Assembly (NCBI GenBank): GCA_018894105.1 | Contig: CM032124.1 | Span: 1,845,501-1,909,500, forward strand | DNA: 64,000 bases | Origin: Jacaranda mimosifolia | Taxonomy: Eukaryota > Streptophyta > Magnoliopsida > Lamiales > Bignoniaceae | Direction of reading: 5' to 3' | Shown: positions 12,220 through 22,600 of the stretch, in pieces | Numbering within the stretch: position 1 is the stretch's first letter | How the letters are laid out: the number at the start of each line of letters is the position of its first letter | Translations under genes and position numbers: made by a program | Notes under the pieces: generated by a model | Databases searched by the model: none | Seen by the model: the letters and a program-made list of their open reading frames with translations, nothing else | What the model was told of the DNA's origin: nothing

Positions 12220-12624
12220 CTGAGCTGAACTAATAAAAGAACCGAGCTAAACTCATGGGAAGGGCCGAGCTGAACCTATGGGAAGAGCTGAGTTGAACTG
12301 AAGTGAAGGGAAAAGCTGAGTTGACGCCAATGGAAGAGCCGCGCTGCACTCAGATTTGCTTTGGTTCCCATAGTGCCATGTACGACCGAAAAATGAGGAA
12401 TATGGGCTACACGTGGCTCCATTTTATTGATTCAGTTGTAATAAGATAGTGGGTGTTTCAGTGGGCAGTTACGAACCCAAGTAGTTGGATGTTTAGTCAC
12501 ATAAAAAGCCTTGGTAAAAAGTTGTAAGGCAGATTGGGTATTGACTAATTTTTCTTTCAGAAAAAAGAGAATTATTTTTTGGTTTTTGTTCATTGATGCT
12601 CTTATAAATTATTTTTTGTCATCA
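12220..12624 (+). repeat. Truncated direct 5' LTR
   Basis: This carries the downstream part of the LTR: a few 23-bp repeats, then 'cactcagatttgctttggtt' and the segment ending TTTTTGTCATCA. It matches the last 400 bp or so of the 3' LTR. The upstream 700 bp are missing, replaced by the inverted LTR. The transcription start region should lie in the retained portion if the element is ordinary, but no TATA box is obvious. Confidence 0.85.
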
Positions 12625-12645
12625 ATTTGGCGCCGTCTGTGGAAA
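12625..12645 (+). other. Primer binding site region
   Basis: Directly after the LTR end comes ATTTGGCGCCGTCTGTGG. This is the wording found after the 5' LTR in many plant Ty3/gypsy elements, where a host tRNA primes minus-strand synthesis. The priming tRNA cannot be named with certainty by eye. Confidence 0.75.
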
Positions 12646-14345
12646 TTCAGATTAAGAGTCAAGATATGAGGATGAGTAGTTTAGAAGATAATGGAGAGAT
12701 AGGTATAAGGATGACAACGCAGTATGAGCAGATAGCCATGGCCGCCGCCGCCCCGCCTCCAGTGGTTGCGGTGTCGATGGCTGTTATGGGAGGAAAAAGT
12801 TCCCCAACACCTCCAATGGTGGGGGGCAAATGACCACTAAGCAGTTGGCCAACTTCTTGGGGTCGACATTTAGTATCATCGCTTTTTACTCAGTTCGCCG
12901 GAGCGATGCACCCAACACCCCCGCCAATGCTGCCAAGCATGGCACCTAATATTCCATCTCCTATTCCAATGCCTTTTCCCCTTGCCCTGGGGTTGGCTAA
13001 CCATACACCTCCAGCGAGGGCGACAACCACGCCGGTGCCACCTGGGCTAGCGTGTGGAACTACTGCTCTGAGTTCCAGGGCAACCTTTATTTCTGGAGCA
13101 GTTGCATAAGGCACGGTGATAGCTGGGCTGCCTTTCCCTAATAATCAGGGATTGTTTATGGGGGGAGGGCACAAGTCAATGGTGGCACCAATTGGAGCAT
13201 TGGATGAGCCAGTGAAGGCGAATGGCATTTGTGGTTTGCCCAAGGAGTCAGCTATGAGGATCCACACCCATATGGCTGGAGAGGCAGAAGCAGTGGCAGA
13301 AAGTCAGGTGTCTGTAAGGCATATCCTAGATAAGGAATGGAATCCATGAGCAGATTTGGTTGTAGGAATGAAGGAAATAAGAAGAGAGTTGGGTGAGATG
13401 AGAAGGAAGATAGAGGGGAAGGTAGGGGAAGAGATCAAGGCTTCACTATTCATCGAAGCCATACTCCAAGACCCCTTCCTAAGAAATCACAAATCTTTCA
13501 GTATACCCAGGTACATGGGCATTGCAGACCCTGCTGATCACCTGTGCGACTTCGAAAATTTGTCCCTGTTGTATCAATTTTCAAATGGAGTGAAATGCAG
13601 AACTTTCCTTACTACTCTGGGAGGAGCTACTTAGACGTGGTTTGGACAATTACCATCCAGGTCCATTCATACATTTGACGAGTTCGCCTGAAAGTTCCTA
13701 CATCAATTCACCAGTAGTAAGCAATATTGGTGGAGTGCATAAAGCCTACTCTCATTTCGACAAGGAGAGATAGAAGTTGAGGAGTTTTGTTAGGCAATTC
13801 ACCACAATTGCTTTAGAGGTCCCATCAGCCACTCTAGAGTTGTTGAGTGGTGCTTTTGCCTAAGGACTTCGACCTAGCCTTTTTTTAGGTCTTTGAGTAG
13901 AAAACCGATGGATAGTTATGACGAACTCCTATGTTGTGTAGAGAAATACATCCATGAGGAGGAGGATAGTAAGGCAAAGGAGAAGAAGTTGAGGGAAAAA
14001 AAGAAAGGAGATAAGGGAAGATCTTACCGCCAAAAATCCCAAGCAAGAAGAGAGGTTCAGAGTAGCACTTGTACGACCAGTGAAGGCCTCTCCAATAATG
14101 GGTCCTAAGTTTGACTACTACACCCCCTTAAGGCTGCCAAGAGAGCAGGTCATGCAGGCTATTGAGCATCTCAACCTACTGCAGTGGCCACGCACCCATA
14201 GAGACCCTCTGAGGCGTCCCAAGTTAAATAAGTATTATCGTTTCCACAACAAGTATGGGCACATGATAGAAGAATACGATCATCTCCGAAATGAGTTGGA
14301 GCAATTGGTGTGAAATGGGCAATTGAATGAATTTGTGGATCTAGC
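12646..14345 (+). pseudogene. Decayed gag gene of Tat-like retrotransposon
   Basis: Broken open frames at 12906-13109, 13116-13349, 13356-13634, 13893-14108 and 14080-14313 together follow the order of a Tat-lineage Gag. First comes a proline/glycine-rich head, then the core (FSIPRYMGIADPADHLCDFE near 13497, a degenerate TWF and SFDEFA/KFLHQFTSS region, then RKPMDSYDELL near 13900). A lysine/glutamate-rich stretch follows, and then the tail FHNKYGHMIEEYDHLRNELE near 14240. In functional relatives the tail is a zinc knuckle of the form C-x-FH-x-GH-x-C; here both cysteines are tyrosine. Stops and frameshifts separate each piece, so no Gag is made. Confidence 0.8.
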
Positions 14346-14469
14346 TAAAATAAAAAAAATGCATTAGTAGTTCTACCTTACATTAGCATTTGTTTTCGTT
14401 GAGGTTTAGTCATGAATAGTTTTGATTTCTTGTAAGTTGTTTTGAAGTTCAGTCATTTATTCCTTCCCC

Positions 14470-15745
14470 AATACTGAAAATCAGCTCGGCTAATATGATA
14501 TGCAATGGACGAATGTCTAAGTAAGAGGTGAATGCCCAACTGAAAATCAGCTCAGCAGATCTGATATGCAATGGATGAATGTCCAAGCAAAAGAGGCGAA
14601 TGCCCAATTGAAAATCAGCTCGGCTGATCTGACATGCAATGGACGAATGTCTAAGTAAAAGAGGCAAATGCCCAACTAAAAATCAGCTCAACTGATCTGA
14701 TATGTAATGGACGAATGTCCAAGTAAAAGAGGTGAATGCCCAACTGAAAATTAGCTCGGCTAATCTAACTTGCAATGGACGAATGTCCAAGTAAAAGAGG
14801 TGAATGCCCAACTAAAAATCAGCTCGGCTAATTGGCATGCAATGGACGAATGTCCAAGTAAAAGAAGCGAATGCCCAATTGAAAATTAGCTCAACTAATT
14901 TGATATGTAATGGATGAATGTCTAAGTAAAAGAGGCGAATGCCCAACTGAAAATCAGCTTGTCTCATATGACATGCAATGGACGATTATCCAAGTAAAAG
15001 AGGCGAATACCCAACTGAAAATCAGCTCTGCTGATCTGACATGCAATAGATGAATGTCTAAGCAAAAGAGGCAAATGCCCAATTGAAAATCAGCTCGGCT
15101 GATCTAATATACAATAGACAAATGTCCAAGTAAGAGGCGAATGCCCAACTGAAAATCTACTCAGTTGATCTGATATACAATGGATGAATGTCCAAGTAAG
15201 AGGTGAATGCCCAACTGAAAATTAGTTTGGCTGATCTGACATGCAATGGATAAATGTCTAAGTAAGAGGCGAATGCCCAACTAAAAATTAGGTCGACTAA
15301 TCTGACATGCAATGGACGAATGTCCAAGTAAAAAGGGTGAATGCCCAATTGAAAATCAACTCAGCTGATCTGATATACAATGGATGAATGTCCAAGTGAA
15401 AGAGGCGAATGCCTAACTAAAAACCAGCTCGACTGATCTAATATACAATAGACGAATGTCTAAGTAAAAAAGGTGAATGCCCAACTGAAAATCAGCTCAG
15501 CTGATCTGATATACAATGGACAAATTTCCAAGTAAAAGAGGTGAATGCCCAACTGAAAATCAGCTCGGCTAATCTGATATGCAATGGACGAATGTCCAAG
15601 TAAAAGAGGCGAACACCCAATTGAAAATCAGCTTGGCTGATCTAATATGCAATAGACGAATGTCAAAGAGGCAAATGAAAGGCAAAGGCCCGTCTGAAAT
15701 CAGCACGACAAATTTAATATGTGATGGACGAAGGCCCAAGCACAG
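14470..15745 (+). repeat. Tandem array of about 65-68-bp units in place of pol
   Basis: About 18-19 head-to-tail copies. The consensus runs roughly 'aaaatcagctcggctgatct', 'gatatgcaatggacgaatgt', 'ccaagtaaaagaggcgaatg', 'cccaactg', varying by scattered substitutions and small indels (missing 'aa' in 'aagtaa(aa)gagg'). Each unit contains the short inverted repeat TCAGC-TC-GGCTGA. The reverse strand gives open frames (14449-14667, 15157-15348) that merely reflect the repeat. The array lies where pol would start. The last units decay near 15660-15745. Confidence 0.9.
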
Positions 15746-16371
15746 CTCTACTTGGATGTTCTAAAAAAAAAGGAATATTTTTTCAAACTACGAGGGCATA
15801 AAGACCAATAGCATGGCTAATTTTATAGCCGAGCCGATGGCCTAAAGAGCTTCTCCTTGGCTCAATCGAACACTACAAAAATGGTGTAATAATGTAACTA
15901 AGTTAAATGGAGGAAAGCGAATCTTCATCCATTCTAAAGTTTTAGTACAAAAGGGGCATTACAATAGTTTCAAAGCTAAATAAGAGGCCCTAATACTTTA
16001 GCCTTTGGAAAGCTAATCTTTAACGTCAAGGAAAAGGCAAATGGGGAAAGTCAATTATGGCATGGAGGGCATCCTCAGACATCCTAGGGGTAGTCTCTGC
16101 CGTACTGTGAGTGGTTTTCTCGGCGCTAGGAGCAGTCTGTGTAGCATTAAGAATAGTTATCTCAATTGAGTTCTCAACGTCAAGAGGATCAGGCTGTTCA
16201 CTTAGCTCGGCCGCAATACCTCGAACGGGGCAAATGGCTCGACAATGTCTTATTCGTCTCGGTTAAATTGATAGCAACAAACTTGGCATTTGTAAGGATT
16301 GAGCTTAATATACCGTTAGCTCAAATGTGATTATAGTTCAAACTACTTTGAACTAAATTTGAGGGAGAAGA
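15746..16371 (+). other. Element interior between array and 3' LTR, with polypurine tract
   Basis: There is no forward coding sequence. On the minus strand 16026-16214 is open for about 63 codons, rich in Glu, Asp, Ser and Thr and ending in a stop at 16026. Some Tat-lineage elements carry an antisense gene in this position, so this may be its 3' end; that is inference. The purine run 'gagggagaaga' at 16361-16371 directly before TGTGATG is the expected polypurine tract. Confidence 0.5.
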
Positions 16372-17526
16372 TGTGATGCGGACATAACAGCCCGAGCTAA
16401 AGGCACACATTAAGGCTGCTACGACTAGAGTTGGGCTTAGATACATCCCTCATTTCAGCTAAGCTAACCTCGATTGATCGAGCTAAACCTATGGGAAGGG
16501 CTGAGCTGAAACCAAGGGTAAAGCTGAGCTAAAGTCAAAGAAATAGCTGAGCTGAAGCCAAGGGTAGAGCTAAACTGAAGTTAAGAGAAGAGCCGGGCTG
16601 AACCCATGGGAAGAGCCGAGCTGAACCTGTGGGAAGGGCCAAGCTAAACCCATGAGAAGGGCTGAGCTAAACCCATGGAAACGGCCGAGCTGAACTCATG
16701 AGAAGAGCCGAGCTAAACCCATGGAAAGAGTTGAGCTAAACTCATGGGAAGGGCCGACCTAAACCCATCAGAAAGGGCTAAGCTGAACCCATGGGAAGAG
16801 CCGAGTTGAAACCAAGGGCAGAGCTGAGCTAAAGCTAAAGGTAGAGTTGAGCTCTAAACCTATGGGAAGAGCTGAGCTGAACCGATGAGAAGGGCTGAGC
16901 TGAACTAATGGAAGGGCCGAGCTGAACCCATGGGAAGGGTCGAGCTGAAGCCAAGGGTAGAGTTGAGCTGAAGTTAAAAGAAGAGCTGAGCTGAAGCCAA
17001 GGGTAGAGCCGAGCTGAACTAATGAAAGGGCCGAGCTGAACCCAAAGGTAGAGTCAAGCTGAAGCTAAGGGAAAAGCCGAGCTGAACCCATAGACAGGGC
17101 CGAGCTAAAGCCAAGGGTAGAGCTGAGCTGAAGTTAAGGGAAGAGCAGAGTTGAAGCCAAGGGTAGAGTTGAGCTAAAGTCAAGGGAAGAGCTGAGCTGA
17201 AGCCAAGAGCAGAGCTGAGCTGAAGCCAAGGGAAGAGCCGTGTTGCACTCAGATTTGCTTTGGTTCCCATAGTGCCATGCACGACCAAAAAAAAGGAGGA
17301 ACATGGGCTACACGTGGCTCCATTTTATTGATTCAGTTGTAACAAGATAGTGAGTGTTTTAGTGGGCAGTTATGAACTCAAGTAGTGGGATGTTCAGTCA
17401 CATATATAGCCTTAGTAAAAATTCGTAAGGCAGATTGGGTATTGATTAATTTTTCTTTCAGAAAAAGGAGAATTATTTTCTGGTTTTTGTTGATTGGTAC
17501 TCTTACAAATTTTTTTTTGTGCATCA
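16372..17526 (+). repeat. 3' LTR with internal 23-bp minisatellite
   Basis: A 1155-bp LTR starting TGTGATGCGGACATAACAGC and ending TTTTTGTGCATCA. From about 16480 to 17245 it consists of some 33 imperfect copies of a 23-bp unit of the form GAGCTGAACCCATGGGAAGGGCC, in two interspersed flavours ('aacccatggg' and 'aagccaaggg'). The unique downstream part includes 'acacgtggctcc', a CACGTG E/G-box-like hexamer that could act in expression. The minus-strand frame at 17019-17288 is a by-product of the repeat. Confidence 0.9.
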
Positions 17527-17531
17527 CCCAC

Positions 17532-17941
17532 GATGCTAGAGCAGACACCCATGATGACTTTGGCAATTTTTTATTATATTTTTTTGAGTAATTTTAATAT
17601 ATATTTTGGGAGAATGAATGTTGAAAGTGATATTAGAGAATATAAAAGTTGTGTTGGAAAATGTAATGAATATTTGGTTATGTTTTGGGGAATAGTTAGA
17701 AATTTGTTTTCAGGAACTTTAGTATGTTTGTTTATGTTTTAGGAGAGACATTTTTTTACTGTAATATTCAAATCAATGCTTGCTTGTTATGTTTTTATGG
17801 TGAAAGTGGAATTGAGTGATTTATTTATTGTTAGAATAATAATAAAATATATGTATAATATATGTATATATACATATATATTAGAAAATGGGAAGTTTTG
17901 AGAATAATAAAAAATAGGAGAGGATATTTTGAAAATTTTCT
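17532..17941. mobile_element. Diverged MITE of the 9406-9803 family
   Basis: After the continuation of the upstream-region repeat ('agacacccatgatgacttt'), 17570-17900 shares long internal stretches with 9430-9700: 'tgtttgtttatgttttagga', 'caaatcaatgcttgcttgtt' and 'attgttagaataataataaa'. Terminal repeats are no longer clean. The element adjoins the malectin pseudogene at 17942. Open frames here are not genes. Confidence 0.55.
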
Positions 17942-18815
17942 TTTTAATGTTCAAGTGGAACTTCTGCAGCACAGGCAAATGGAGCAGTGATATACACCAC
18001 CCAAAATTCTCTTCCCTGCTATGATTAAAGGGCCCATCAACTGCCTCAACAGCAATCTAGAAGTTGAGGATCTCTGCTGATGATGATCCAGTTCTATACA
18101 AAACGTCAAGACTGTCTCATTCACAATTCTCCTATGCATTTCAAGTTAATTCAGGTCAAAAAATTATTCGCCTTCACTTTATCCAGGTCCATATAGGGGC
18201 TTTAAGAGATTCAAGGACTTATTTATCATTGAAGCCGGTCCTTTCACCCTGCTTAGCAACTTTAGTGCTTCCCTTACTGCTGATGATGCTCTTGGTGTGG
18301 ATTATTTTGTCAAGGAGTTTTGTATAAACATGGAAGAAAGTCAAGAATTCAGCATAGTTTTCACTCCTCGAGTAGGAAATTATCAGATACATATGCTTTC
18401 GTTAATGGGATTGAGATCATATCCGTACCTACCAGTCTTTCTTACTTTCACAAAGGAGATATTGGAGTTTAAGTGGTTGGGAAGAAGTCTCTAGTTTATG
18501 TTGATAACACCACTGCACTTGAAATAATCAAGCGAATAAATGTTAAAGAGGATGGTGTTTCGTCTGCTGGTGATATTGGTAACATGTTTGGGATGTGGGA
18601 AACAGTTATCGTGCGAAAACCAAGCCAGATCAACAATATTACATGAAAAATACCTCTGGATGTAAGATTTTAGTACTTGCTTAGACTTCATTTCTTAGAG
18701 ATTGATGGCATTAATTTTGAAGTCCGGATTAATGAAATGATTGTTGATACTAATATTGATAGCGTTAGAGAAAAAGATGATGAGAATAGCATCCCATGGT
18801 ATAGAGACTACTACT
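17942..18815 (+). pseudogene. Malectin-type receptor kinase, ectodomain-only pseudogene
   Basis: This matches the ectodomain of the receptor at 43749 from the SSGTSAAQ segment near the mature N terminus to the NSIPWYRDY segment before the juxtamembrane region. Recognisable pieces are YKTSRLSHSQFSYAFQVNSG, the glycine-poor linker to FTLLSNFSASLTADDALG, FVKEFCINMEESQEFSIVFT, and SLVYVDNTTALEII. Frameshifts near 18060, 18200, 18385 and 18490 and stops near 18645 and 18672 break it. It lacks the signal peptide, and homology ends at 'tagagactac' near 18815, so membrane segment and kinase are gone. Malectin-like domains of this family bind RALF peptides or cell-wall pectin; this copy cannot. Confidence 0.85.
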
Positions 18816-19219
18816 CCTAATGCAATTGGGAAACTAATAAGAGTTCTACCAGATAGAAAAACCCAAATTATCCTAATTAAAGAAATAGAAATTAAAATAT
18901 TCTGAATATATACACCTACCAAAATAGATTGAATGCTTCCAAATCAAATTTGCATAATAGTCTTGGGAAGCAAGATATGCCTGTACTCAAATTATTTCCT
19001 TCTTTCATTCCTCATCTCCTCAAGAATGTGATATTTGCTCCAAGTATGCCAAATTTTCGATTTTCAACTGCACTTAGCTTGAACTTTCAATTTGTTTCAC
19101 AAAATAAAAAATAAAAGTTAAAATCCAACAATTAAGCATTTTTACTATTAATCCAAGGGAAAATTATACGAATAAAAATATAAAAATACAACTTAAAATA
19201 TATATATACATATACTATA
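18816..19219. other. Intergenic, nothing recognised
   Basis: AT-rich, with short open frames on both strands (18695-18922, 18929-19114) lacking any family signature, start context or link to neighbours. It separates the ectodomain pseudogene from the upstream region of the next receptor gene. Confidence 0.5.
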
Positions 19220-19693
19220 TAATTATAATGTCACAATTTAATCAGTCCGACTAATGGAAGAACGGTGAATTAAAAATCATAAACTGTAAACCAAAATTTA
19301 TTTTTAGGTTCTATGTACGATACGATTATTCAAACCCTAGATACCATGTGGCGTATATGATTTCAAGAATCATGAATGTGGACAAATAAAACAACGGAGT
19401 AGTTCGACATAAAGCTGAAAGACATCGATTATAAAAATGTTTGCTTCTCCAGTACAGAAATAGTTTATCAATTATCAACCACCCATGATGACTTTTAGTT
19501 CTCCAGGACAGAACCCATTTTCAATAAACTATAATGAAACTTGGAATAAATTAAAAAATGACCACAAAGTCACGTCAATAAAGCAAAAGTAAATCGAGCA
19601 TGGAGGGATATGAAAGCACTGATCAGAAAACAGCATTCATTCTCAAATTTCCAACTACCCAGTACTACTATTCAGAATTCAGCGAGTTGAAGC
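19220..19693 (+). promoter_or_regulatory. Upstream region of the receptor kinase-NLR gene
   Basis: This 474-bp region is the copy still attached to a gene. Its parts recur at 7040-8150, 9030-10008 and 10740-11156. The last stretch before the ATG ('ccaactacccagtact' to 'gttgaagcatg') is conserved with 9990 and 10560. The repeated conservation suggests promoter or 5' UTR. No TATA box or specific motif could be assigned with confidence. Confidence 0.55.
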
Positions 19694-22600
19694 ATGAATC
19701 TGCATCAAGTTTTGCTTGCCTTGCTATCTCTTTGCTTCCTCAAAGCATTTATATATGTTAATAAAAATCCAACCCAATTCACCAATGATGTTTCAGTTGG
19801 CTGCGGCTCAAGTGGAACTTCTGCAGCACAAAACGGCCGGGAATGGAGCGGAGATGTAAAGCCAAAATTCTCTTCCTTGCTACAATTAAAGGGCCCGTCA
19901 ACTGCCTCAACAGCAATCCATATGAGGATCTCATACCAGAGTATCCAAATTTTAGTCCAGGTTCTTGGCCGCAAAAATGCAATTGCAGCAGTTGCAATAA
20001 CAATATGTGCTCTAGTAAACACCATCTTCTATACAATGCGACAAATTTGGGAGGGCAACAATACAAAGGAGGAAAACAAGCCATCAACCAGGGCTGAACA
20101 ACTCTGTCGCCGGTTTTCACTAATTGAGATCCAATTCGCCACTAGAAATTTCAGTGATGCACATCTCATTGGAAGGGGTGGATTTGGTAAAGTTTACAAA
20201 GGCTACATTGATAATGGGAGAGAGACTGTGGCCATAAAGCGGTTAAGATCAAGTTCCAAGCAAGGGGCACACGAATTTTTGACAGAAATTGAAACATTAA
20301 CTGAGCTCCGGCATGTTAATCTAGTGTCTCTGATTGGCTACTGCAATGAGAATGGGGAAATGATTCTTATTTATGAGTATATGGCCTGTGGAACCCTCGC
20401 TGACCACCTTTACAAATTTGCAAGGAACAATGGTAATGGCTCATCTCTCACCTGGAAGCAACGCCTTAATATATGCATTGGAGCTGCCCGAGGGCTAGAT
20501 TATCTGCACACTGGCAAATCACTCATACATCGTGACGTAAAGGCTTCAAATATCCTACTTGATGAAGATTTCACGGGTAAGGTTTCAGATTTTGGTTTGG
20601 CCAAACCTTTAAATAGAAACAAGTTACAAAGTCATGTTAACACAAAAATAAAGGGCACAATTGGATACTTTGACCCAGATTATCTCACCACCGGTAAACT
20701 AACCAAGAAAAGTGACACATATGCCTTTGGGGTGGTCTTGCTGCAAGTATTGAGTGGGAGGCCAGCTTTGGATCCAATAGCTGCAGAGGATGAGCGGATT
20801 CTGAGCAAATGGGCTCGAGTAAACATTAGTAAGGGAAAAGCTGATCAGATTGTAGCTTCAGATTTGAGGGGCGAAATATCAGAAGATAGCCTGAAGGCAT
20901 TTGTGGGGGTTGCTGAAAGATGCTTGCATGATGAACCAAAGAAACGGCCAACAATGGCTCAAGTTGTGCAACAACTTGAGTTTGCACTTGAGCAGCAGGA
21001 GAGCTCAAAATCTCCAAGTGATGTGGATGATATCCATCCATCTAAAGATGACATTAACTTATCAATTGGTAGCGGAAGCATAGTAGTTAATGCTGGCCTC
21101 CTCCGCCAGATAACCCGCACCGTTGACGAGGTGGAAGACATCATGGACGCCTACATGATTCAGGCCGACGAGAGCAGGTCCAAGAATTACTTCCTCGAAC
21201 ATGTTCAGCGGCCGACTGAGATGCTCCTCGACATTGTCAAAGAAGTCAGAGATGCCTACGATGGCACGACCAGGATTGACTACGGTACCCTCAATGTCGG
21301 AGACGTAGGCACTGAAGTGTCGGAGGTGATTTTCATGATTTTTCTTTTTCCTTATATCTTGTTTTTTCTTTGAAATTTTATTATACATTGAGAAAATAAT
21401 TATGGAATAATGGATGGCTTGTAAAATGTGTTTTGACACGAAGAAATTCAGACAGGATAGTTCAGTGAAATATAATTTCAATATATTTGTTATGGGATAT
21501 GGCATAATTACATTTGAAACAGACTGCTAACTTGTGTAACTAGCCGGTGCTTCTTATCAATCATTATGAGATGAAGTTAGTTAAGCTTTGTGGAATTTGG
21601 CTAAACAGAGTACAAAATAGAATATCTTAGTTCTTATCGAATTTTTTCAAAGCCATCAATTAAAATACTTTTCATGTTTCAGCTTTATAGTATGATACCA
21701 ATTGTAGGGATGCCTTTGGTAGAAGTAGCTCATTTAAAATTTATATTTGTACATGCTAGAAACAAATCATGCCCTATTTATCCTGTTCGAGATCTCAAAT
21801 ATTTGTTCAAAATATTTAAAAACTCAAAATCAATCAAATATGAATGCTGTTGAAATTTTATCCAGGAATTAAGCATGTATTATAATGCTTGGATAGCTTT
21901 TGTTTTCCAACTTCCATTAATCTCTGTTCCTGAAAATTTTCAAACAGGCTCCATTGGTGAGACAAGACAATATTGTCGTAGGTTTCGAAGATGAGGCGAC
22001 AAAAATAAAAAGATATCTGACTGAAGGAACTCAGCAACTTGATGTCATCTCGATCATTGGCATGCCTGGCCTTGGCAAAACGACGCTGGCAGGGAAGATT
22101 TTTCGTGATTCAGAAATCCAATACCAATTCCCCATCCGCATATGGGTTTATGTTTCTGAAGACTTCACAAAGAAGGATGTCTTTCTTGCCATTCTGAGAG
22201 AGTTCACCATGCTCACTGAGGACATGTATCACAAAACTGATCAGGAGCTAGCCCGGCTAGTTGCTGATCATCTAAAGAGAGGAAAATTCTTGATTGTCAT
22301 GGATGATGTGTGGACAGCTGAGGATTGGGAAGAAATCAAAATTGCTCTGCCAAAGAGCAATAAGACTGGTAAAGTCTTGATCACCAGTCGTCATGAGGAA
22401 GTGGCTCATTCTGCTAATAAAAATAGGCCTCCCCACAAGTTGCGATTCTTGACTCACGATGAGAGTTGGTTGCTGCTCCGGTTGGAGGTTTTCAGTAAGC
22501 CTGAGTGCCCTTCTGAGTTGGAAGTTCTTGGAAAACTAACTGCAGAGCAGTGTGGCGGGCTGCCACTTGCAATAGTACTCATAGGAGGCATTCTTGTCAA

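Larger units (their letters stand above)
11157..17526 (+). mobile_element. Rearranged non-autonomous Tat-like Ty3/gypsy LTR element
   Basis: A 6370-bp insertion bounded by a perfect 5-bp duplication CCCAC (11152-11156 and 17527-17531), with uninterrupted sites elsewhere in the window. In order it holds a complete LTR in inverted orientation, a truncated direct 5' LTR, a primer binding site, a decayed gag region, a tandem array of about 67-bp units, a polypurine tract and a direct 3' LTR. There is no protease, reverse transcriptase or integrase, so it depended on a partner. The Gag similarity places it with plant Tat-lineage elements. The two outer termini are both LTR ends, so the composite may have been integrated as one molecule. 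Confidence 0.85.

Noticed and set aside
12627..12833. Open frame beginning inside the primer binding site
   Set aside because: It has no ATG at its start (TTG) and overlaps the PBS; the true Gag similarity lies further downstream.
14470..15745. CRISPR-like array
   Set aside because: The repeats are contiguous 65-68-bp units without unique spacers, inside a plant retroelement.
14449..15764. Frames repeating HPLHIRSAELIFSWAF-like text
   Set aside because: They are translations of the 67-bp tandem array; periodicity is set by the DNA repeat, and frames break with each indel.
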